Source of the DNA: Alphaproteobacteria bacterium
GTDB lineage: Bacteria; Pseudomonadota; Alphaproteobacteria; Micavibrionales; Micavibrionaceae
Assembly: GCA_018608245.1 (NCBI GenBank)
Contig: JABAZY010000048.1
Span: 7,289 to 70,781, forward strand
Length of the DNA: 63,493 nucleotides
Direction: 5' to 3'
Shown here: piece after piece, positions 1 through 9,400 of the stretch
Numbering within the stretch: position 1 is the stretch's first letter
Layout: the number at the start of each line of letters is the position of its first letter
Notes under the pieces: model-generated
What the model was told of the DNA's origin: nothing
The model's database searches: none
The model's input: the letters and a program-made list of their open reading frames with translations, nothing else
Translations under genes and position numbers: made by a program

Positions 1-294
1 ACTAAATTGGGGTTTAACGGAGAAATACACATGTCACGATTAATGCAGATCGTTGCTAATAAATATGACATTTCTGTCATAAAATTTATCTTTGAAAATT
101 TCTTTAATTATAGTCTTTTATATGAATTTGTTTATATAAAACAGCCAGTTGTTAAATATCAACCAATCATGGTCAATGTTTATGATCACCAAGACAATGT
201 AAGAAAGATGTAAGGTGTGTGAAATCAGTTGCGGTAGGTGGTTATATTTGTTAAGACATAATACCGTTTTATAATCGACCAGTTAACATAATAG

Positions 295-323
295 TTGACA
301 TAACAAAATTTTTAGCGTAGAAA
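295..323 (+). promoter_or_regulatory. Candidate sigma-70 promoter for the adhesin gene
   Basis: A consensus -35 TTGACA at 295-300 is followed by 17 bases and a -10-like TAGAAA at 318-323. Transcription would begin near 330 and give a leader of about 95 nt containing the stem-loop at 370-394. The -35 is perfect and the -10 is weak, which fits an activated promoter. Found by eye only. Confidence 0.45.
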
Positions 324-369
324 TACGCTCATCACGTGAAGTACGCGTAGTTTAATAAGTAATTTTTAG

Positions 370-394
370 AGATTAGACCTTTACGGTTTAATCT
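370..394 (+). promoter_or_regulatory. Stem-loop in the adhesin 5' leader
   Basis: AGATTAGACC (370-379) pairs with GGTTTAATCT (385-394) through ten base pairs including one G-U, around a five-base loop. No U-run follows, so it is not an intrinsic terminator. It lies 16 nt before the AGGAG ribosome site and could stabilise the message or serve as a regulator target. Confidence 0.4.
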
Positions 395-423
395 CGTTCG
401 ATTGGAAAAGAGGAGAACATCCA

Positions 424-3400
424 ATGACACAGAGTAATATAATTTTAGAAAAACCAGATGCAGGTGTTGTAGAGAAATATACAATCTCTGAAGGTGATTC
501 AGCCCGTATCAATTTCGAGCCTAGCGAAATTGAAAGCTATACTGTTGGTGATAACGGTGAGCTAATCATTTCTTTCGAGGATGCTGGTCAAATTCATATT
601 ACTAATTTTGAAGAGTTCGTTGAAGATGGTAATCTCCTCTATCTTGCTGATGGAACATTAATTGATCCAACAGGTGCTCTAAATAATATTCAAACTGCGG
701 CAGGGGACACAACCTCCTCAACTGACTCTGCTGGTGGTGTAAACGTTATTAATGAGCCAGGTGCAAATACTTCTCAGGAAGTTAGTGTTGAGTCTGGTCA
801 AAAATATGTTTGTAATTTTGATCCTTCACAGGCAACTGTTGAGACAAACGAAAATGGTCAAATGGTGATGACTTTTGCTGACGGTAGTCAGATCATCATT
901 AATAATTACACAGAAGTCGCTGGTGAGACACCGGCGGAACTTACATTAGCAGATGGTAATGTCATTGACACAGAAGCATTGCTAACAACTGTAACTGATA
1001 TCCAAGCACCTATCGAAGATGTGCTTGAAGTTGCTGAAGCACTAGCAGAGCCTAGTGGTGAACAATTTAATAACATTGAAACAGCTGCTGGCGGTGAAGA
1101 TATTGCTGCTCAGTTAAACCAAATTGAAACAGCCGCTGGTGAAGGTGGCGCGTCAGGTAATAGTGGTTATGGCTTTAGCTCTACTGCTATTGATATTGCT
1201 TTAAACTCTCCAAATGCAGTGGGTCCTTTGGGAGCTACGCAATTGGCATATACATCGCCAATTTTTGCACCTAATGAATCAGTGTTAGAAAATGATCGCC
1301 CTGAAATTGCGCCTGCAAGAGTTGGTATAGATGAGACATCTTTATCAGCAACTGGTACTGTTACAACAACGGGTAATTTCCCTGTTGATTTTGGTAATGA
1401 TGCTGCGGGTGCGACTATCACAACAACAGGTGTTGCGTCAGCAACTTGTTCTGTTGATAATGGTGTGCTTGCATCAGGCGGTGTTCCAATTGAAATTAAT
1501 CCAGTCTCAGGTGGCGGTTATGAAGGCTACGCAAATGGCGTCCTTATTTTTGATTTCTCAATCGAAAATAATGGTAACTTCACTTACAACCAATATGGTC
1601 CTATTGATCATGCTGACACAACGGATCCAGACGATATTATTTGTCTAAACTTTGGTGTTGTTGCGATTGATGGTAGTGGTGATACAGCATCAACAAACAT
1701 TCGTGTTGAAGTGCGTGATGATGCACCAAATATTTTATCTCAAGTTCCAGCAATTGTTGATGAGACAGATGCAATCGGTGGTAACTTAGTTGCAACTGGT
1801 CAGTTCGAAGCTAGTTTAGGTCAAGATGTAACAACTGGTGGTTACACTGTTAATAATAATTTCTCTGCAACAGGTTCTGTAGACAATGGCGCGTTAACAT
1901 CAAACGGTTCACCTGTAACGGTAAACTTTGATGCTGGAACTAATACTTATATTGGTACAGACGCGAATAATAATACTGTATTTACATTAGAATTAAATCC
2001 AGATACTGGGGCTTATGAGTACAATCAATTCGCACCTCTAGATCATGCAGATGATTCTGATGCTAATGATGAGATTATATTGAACTTTGGTGTTGATGTT
2101 ACTGATTATGATGGTGACACAGCAAGCGGTCAAATTTCTGTTATTGTACGCGATGATGCACCAACTGTTGCTGATGCAGCGGGTACTGTTGATGAAACAG
2201 GTGGCTTAGATACTGTTACTGGTTCTCTAGTTGTTGATTTTGGTGAAGATGGTGCTGGCTCGGTGACGCCAGCTGATTCATTTACGCCGGGCGGTTCTTT
2301 GGCTGGTGGTTCATTAACATCAGGCGGTATTACAGTAGATGTAGTACAAACACCAACTGGTTATGTTGGTACTGCGAATGGTAATCCTGTTTTTGAAATT
2401 CAAATTAATGCAGCAACCGGTGCTTATGAGTTTACTCAATTTGCTCCTTTGGACCATGCAGACGGTACAGATGCAAATGATGCAATTACACTAAACTTTG
2501 GTGTGAATGTTTCTGACTTTGAAGGTGATACAGTTCCTGCGAATATCCAAATTACTGTTTTGGATGATGCGCCTATTGTTACGAATGCGACAAGCTCACT
2601 TGATGAAACAAATATAACTGCTACTGGTCATTCAGTGAGCGGTGCGTTGGTTATTGATGGTGGAAGCGATGGTATTGCTTCTGTTGGTCAATCTAACAGC
2701 TTTACGCCGGGTGGTTCGCTTGCTGGCGGTCAATTAACATCAAATGGTGTTCCTGTGGTTGTTACAGCTACTGCGACTGGTTATGTTGGTGTTGCAGGTG
2801 GAGAAACAATTTTCACTTTAGCTATTAATACGCTAACAGGTGAATATACATTTATTCAAAATGGTCCTTTGGATCATGCAGATGGTACAGATGCAAATGA
2901 TGTTATCAGTTTAGATTTCGGTGTTACTGTAACCGATGGTGATGGTGATACAACAGATGCTTCAATCACAATTAACGTTGCTGATGATGGTCCAACAGCA
3001 AATGATGATGTGAATGACTTTGATGTTGGTACAGGTAGTACTGATGGTAATGTTATTACTGGCCAAAATGGTGGCGCAGGCGCTGCGGATGATCTGTCCA
3101 ATGACGAAACAAATACTGTGACACAAGTTGAAGCACCAGACGGCACAATTTACACTGTTCCAACAGATGGTTCGAGCGTAGATGTTCAAGGTGAATTCGG
3201 TGTTTTAACAATTGAATCCGATGGATCTTATACATATGTATTAGATCCTAATGCAGTTGGTGGCCCAGGTGGAACAGGTTCTCTTGACCCTGTTGAAGCG
3301 GATGTTGCGGGCTTTCAAACTTCCATCATGAAAGATGGTATTACGATCAGCTCTGATGGCGGCCAGGATTTAGTTTGGTTAGATACACCAAGCGTTGGTA

Positions 3401-6400
3401 GCGGTATTGGTATTGATGGTAATGGTTCTGAGAAAGTTTTTGGTGCCGGTGAACAGTTGAATATTGATTTAGCAGATGGCGCAAGCACAGTTGCTATTAC
3501 ATTGGCTGATTTAGGGTCAAATAACGTTGGCGATAGTTTTGCAATGGATGTGTTCCTTGCAAGTGATCCAACAACACCTATTCGTGTTACATACACAATT
3601 GGTAATAATGCTGACGGTACAGAAACATTTACTATTTTGGCTTCTGACTTCGGTCCTGATGCAGAAATTATCGGTGTTGATTTAGTGGGTGGCGTTTCAT
3701 ACCTACTTGCTGATGTTGAAGTTACTTACGCTGGTGAGCCAGTATGTGATGAATTTGATTACACACTTCAAGATGGTGATGGTGACACATCTGTTGCGAC
3801 ATTATCTCTAAAAGGTAACCCAAACCCAGTCGGTATCATTGGTATGGGATCTGTTGATGAAACAGACTTTGTTGCGGGTCAAACGCAAGAAAGCGGTGAC
3901 ATCTTTGTTAACTTCCAAGGTGATACAGGTATCACAAATGCTTCTAGTGCTGATAGTTTTGGCGCTCGTGGATCAGTTGCGGGGGCTCAGTTAACCTCTA
4001 ATGGTATTCCTGTACTGGTAACGCTTGTTGGTAATACCTATGTTGGTACTGCAAATGGCGAGCCTGTTTTCAACATGACGATCAATGACAATGCCACTTA
4101 TGACTTTGAGTTATTGGCACAGTTAGACCATGCAGATGGTACAGATCCAAATGATGCTATCCAACTTGACTTTGGTGTTCTAGCGATTGATTCAGACGAA
4201 GATACTGGTGAAGGTACAGTGACAATTACTGTATATGATGACGCACCTGAAGCAGAAGACGATACTATTTCTGTTGATGAAGGCGGTATAGCATCTGACA
4301 ACGTTCTTACGAATGATGATCAAGGTGAAGATACAGATGCAACTGTTACGTCTGTTACTTTCGAAGGCAATACGGTCAATGTTTCTGCTGGTAACCCAGC
4401 GGTTATTGAAGGTAATAGTGGTACATTGACGCTTCAGTCAAATGGTGATTACACTTATGAGGCTAACGGTACGCCTTCTGAAACAATACATGTTTTTGAA
4501 GTAACTGACCCAGTTGGTGGCGCAGGCGCTGGTAATATCGAAAGCGTTAGCGGTAGCTATAATGAAACAACAGAAGAGCTAAACTTCTCCTTCACGGTTG
4601 AAGGTTCAGATGCAAACGGTTACACACTTGTTCTTAATGATGGCGGAAACCCAAAAGGGCATGCTGGTGAATTAGCGCAATTCTACTTTGATAATAGTGG
4701 TGCAGAGCCAGTTATTACAGTTTATGGCTATAATGGCTTAGGCGGTATTCCTGGAACAACAGCTTCAGCGTTTGATGGCTCAGAAGCTGATGGTATTCAA
4801 GCACCTGACACTATTGCAACGTCTCTTGGTGCTGATAGCCCATTCTCAAATATCACTGTGACAACAGATGCAAACGGTAATCAAACATTCAGCTTCACAA
4901 TGGATGCGACTGATCTAAACGATCACAGCCCATTATATGATGTTGCTGGTGCTGAGTGGAATGGTGTTCAGTTTGGTGATGAAGTTGGTGCATGGTTCCA
5001 CCCTGTAACAGGTTTAGAAACTGAATATAATGCTGATGGTTACCTAACCCAGTTCGATTATGATAATCGTGGTGGTTGGGATAGCTCAGGTGTTCCAACA
5101 AACGAAGTAAACGTATTTGATAAAGATAACTTCACTTATGAAATTACAGATGCTGATGGTGATACAAGCACAGCAAACTTAGAAGTTTGTGTTGATGCGC
5201 ATGTTGTTCCAACAGGTATCTATGGCGAAAACTTCTCTGATGATACGGATGTTCGTACAAACGGCACAGATGTTGCTGAAGGTGTTATCAGTGTTAATTA
5301 CAATGGTGATACTGCTGGTACAACAACTGGTAACGGTGAGTTTGTTGCTAAAGATTATAACCTTCCAAATGGTCAACTTTCACATGAAGGCACACCAATT
5401 GTAGTTGAGTTTGATGAGAATACAAATACGTATACTGGTGTTGCTGGTAACATAACTGTCTTCACAATGGTGATTAATGCAGATGCGACTTACAAGTTTA
5501 CGCAACTTGAATCAGTTGATCATGCAAATACAGCCTCACGTAACGAAACTATCTTCCTACAGTTCGGCGTAACAGCCACTGATGGCGATGGTGACGAAGG
5601 TGAAGGTCTTGTTCAAATTCGTGTTCTTGATGATTGGTCAAATGCGATTAATGATACAACTTCTGTATCTGAAGGTGGTGAAGCTACAGGTAATATCTTG
5701 GCGAACGATATCTTTGGTGAAGATAGTCCGACAACGCTAACTCAAATTGAGTTTGGTGGCACCGTATATAACTTTACAGGAACTGATGCAGTTACTGTAG
5801 TCGGTGAGTACGGTACGTTGGTTGTTCAACCGAACGGTGATTACAAATACACACCTAAGGATGGAAATCCTCAAGGGACGGATGACTTCAACTATACAAT
5901 TGTTGATGGCGATGGTGATCCAGATACAGCTAGATTCAGAATTAATGTATCTTCAGTAAATGATAAACCAGTTATTACAGCTGAAACAGATACTGTTGAT
6001 GAAACTGATGGCACAACAACTGTTGGTGGTACAATCACTGTTGATTACGGTTCTGATGAGCCGGGTACATTAATGGGTTCAGATAAGTTCTCATTCAGTG
6101 GTTCAACAGGTGCAACATTAACATCATGTGGTGAAGAAGTTAAAGTTGAGTACAATGCTCAAACTGGTACATATGTTGGTACTGCGCATGGAGATGTTAT
6201 CTTTACGATGACGATTGATGCTAGTGGTTCATATGAGTTCACTTTATTGGGTGCGTTGGACCATGCAGATGGTTCAAACCCGAATGATGCGATTGATTTA
6301 AAATTTGGTGTTAAAGCAGTTGATGGTGACGGTTCTGTTGGTGAAACAAACGTAACAATTACTGTGCTTGACGATATTCCAACTGTTGGAATCGGCTCAA

Positions 6401-9400
6401 CTGTTGTTACAGAAACAGATCTGAACAACGGTGGTATAATGGTTGCTGATGATTCACTACCATTTGATTACGGTCGTGACGGTGGTGACAATGGTGTAAG
6501 CGCAAACGGTAAATTTGAAGCTAAGTTTGAAGCTGGTGGTATTCCACAAGATATTACATCTGGCGGCTCACCGATTACAGTCGGCTTGAATGGTAATACT
6601 TATGTTGGTAAAGACGGTAACGGAACCACTATTTTCACTTTAGAAGTGAAGAGCAATGGTGAGTACCAATATAGACAATTCCAACCTATTGATCATGCTC
6701 CTTCAGGTGAAGGTGACGACGTTATGTGGTTAAAATTCTTTGTTGATGTTACTGATAAAGATGGCGACACAGTTAGCACATCATGGATTACAATTGATGT
6801 TGCCGACGATAATCCAGAAGCCAACAATGACTCAGGTAGCGTTGATGAAGGCGGTACAATCACTGACAACGTTCTTGATAATGATGATATTGGTCCGGAT
6901 CAACCAGGTATGGTTTGTGAAGTTAAATTTGGAAACATTACTGTTACTGTTCCGGCAACGGGTACAGAAACTATCCAAGGTGAATTTGGTGTCCTAACTA
7001 TCTCTGCGAACGGTGTGTATAGCTATGCAGCTAATACAGCAACACCAGGTGGTACAGATGTGTTTACTTACACTATGAAAGATTTTGATGGTGATACTGA
7101 TACAGCAACATTAACTATTGATGTTATTGATACAGCGAACCCAATTGATATTAGTGGTGTTGGCGCAACAGATGATACAGACCTTGCTGATGATGGCATG
7201 GATATGGTGACTGGCGTAATTAATGTTAATTACCAAGGCGATGGCCCTGGAACGACATCTGCTGGTAACGTGAATAACTTCCAAGCGTCTGGTAATTTGA
7301 CAGGCGGTACATTATCTCATAACGGTGTTCCGATTGTCGTGACATTGAACGGTAATGTTTACACTGGTAAAGCTGGTAATGTTGAAGTGTTTGAAATGCG
7401 TGTTAATGCGAATGGTACGTTCAAATTCACACAACTTGAAGCACTTGATCACAGCAACATTAACTCTGATAACGAAGCTATCTTCCTTAACTTTGAAGTG
7501 AAAGCGACAGATCAACAAGGTGACACTGGAACAGGTAATGTAACTATTACAGTACGTGATGACGGCCCTTCAATTGATAGAAGTGTTAAGGGTGTGAATG
7601 AAATTGACCTTAGAGATGACGGTGTAATAGTTGTTAATAGCGTTATTCCTCATAGCTTTGGTGAAGATGGTCAAGGTATGATCATGCCAAATGGTATTGT
7701 TACAACTAAGTTTAAAGTTGGCGGCCCTGCTGAAACATTAAAATCAGGTGGTGAAGAAGTTCAGATTGAACAAACTGCTAATGGCTATATTGGTAAAGCT
7801 GGTGGCGAAACTGTCTTTACGTTGACTATTGATGCAGCAACAGGTGAGTATACATACACTCAACATGAAGCTATCGATCACCCGGGTGTTGGCTTAACAG
7901 GAACAGATGATGTTATCTGGCTACAGCTTGGTGTCAAAATTGTTGACGCAGATGGTGATGTTAAAAACTCATATGTGAATATTGATATTCGTGATGATGC
8001 GCCAGTGGCTAAAGATGATACATCTGCAGTTAAACCTGATGTTGAAACAGATATGCATTGTTTAGACCCAGATGCTCATGATGTTGATGGACATAGTAAT
8101 ACCTTCACGAATGACGGTATCAAGGTGACCTCAAATAATGGTCAAGATCTAGTATGGGTATCAACAACTGATATTGGTTCTGGTGTTGGTATTGCAGGTG
8201 ATGGAACTGACAAAGTGTTCCGCAACACTGAATTCTTGAAAGTTGAGTTTGCCCCTGCAACAATGGTAGCGATTACACTTGCTGACATGGGTTCAAACAA
8301 TATTGGTAGTAGCTTTACTTATAAAGTTTACTTAGAAGGTAGTACTTCACCAATTACTGAAACAGTTATTATTTCAGCAAACAGAGTTCAAGACGGTGAA
8401 TTTGAATTTGAAGTTGAAGGATATAATGCTGATATCACTCAAGTTGATTTGATCGGTGGTCCATCATTCTTGTTAAGTAATGTGAAGACAACCAATATTG
8501 AAATTGATTCAATTGATGCTCAAGGAAATGTTCTTACTAATGATGAAGTTGGTGCGGATGATCCTGGATCAGTAACATCTGTTAAATTTGGTAATACAGT
8601 ACGTGAAGTTCCTGAGAATGGAGAGACTACTATCCAAGGTGATAATGGTGTTCTAACAATTGCATCTGATGGTTCTTATACTTACGAAGCAAACCCAGGC
8701 GAAGTTCAAACAGTTTATAATTTCAGCAAGGATCATCCAGGCGGTAGTGATAGCGCAGGTGATATCAAAAATGTATCGGGTAGTTATAACGATACAACGA
8801 ATGAGCTAAACTTCTCGTTTGTGATTGGAGGGCAAAATGCTAACGGATTTACGCTAGTATTGAATGACGGTCCTAATCCTAAGAACCACCCTGGTGAAAT
8901 GGCTATGTTCTATTTTGATGCAAGTGGTACAGGGGAACCTATTATTAGCGTTTACGGCTATAATGGTGCAAACAGCTTTAGCAGTTTCATGGATGGTTCT
9001 TCAGCAGATGGTACACAATCACCAGATCGTATTCTTGGATCAAATGACGCTAATAACCCATTTTCAAACATCAGTGTTACAACTGATGCAAACGGAAATA
9101 AGGTATTTAGTTTCACTGTAGATGCAACGGATATTGTTGAACATAATCCTGCCTACACTGAAGCTGGTGCAGAATGGACAGGCGCTTCATTTGCTGAAGA
9201 TCTTGGTATCTGGTTCCACCCAGTATCAGGATTGGAAACCGAATATGACAGCCATGGAAACTTAGTTGATTGGGATATTCATAGCCAAAGTTACTGGGAT
9301 GCATCAAATGTTCCAACTGATGCAACAACAACAGTTATTGGCGGTGCTGGTGATGATCAGTTCATGTACACAGTAACAGATGCTGATGGTGATACTGATA

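Larger units (their letters stand above)
1..423. other. Upstream region of the giant adhesin gene
   Basis: AT-rich, with no convincing gene. An open frame of about 60 codons begins at ATG 31 behind a GGAG, but it resembles no family I know and runs through low-complexity AT-rich sequence. The right half holds a sigma-70-like promoter (295-323), a 10-bp stem-loop (370-394) and a strong AGGAG ribosome site at 411-415, all pointing at the adhesin start at 424. The left edge is cut by the window, so an upstream gene end cannot be excluded. Confidence 0.5.

Noticed and set aside
7-213. 68-codon open frame at the left edge
   Set aside because: No family resemblance, AT-driven composition (many Phe, Tyr, Asn, Ile, Lys), TTG start for the long form. 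A GGAG before ATG 31 is the only support.
1500-8000. Regularly spaced DNA repeats in the adhesin gene as a possible CRISPR-like array
   Set aside because: They are diverged protein-coding repeats of about 330-430 bases or more in one open frame, not short identical repeats with spacers.
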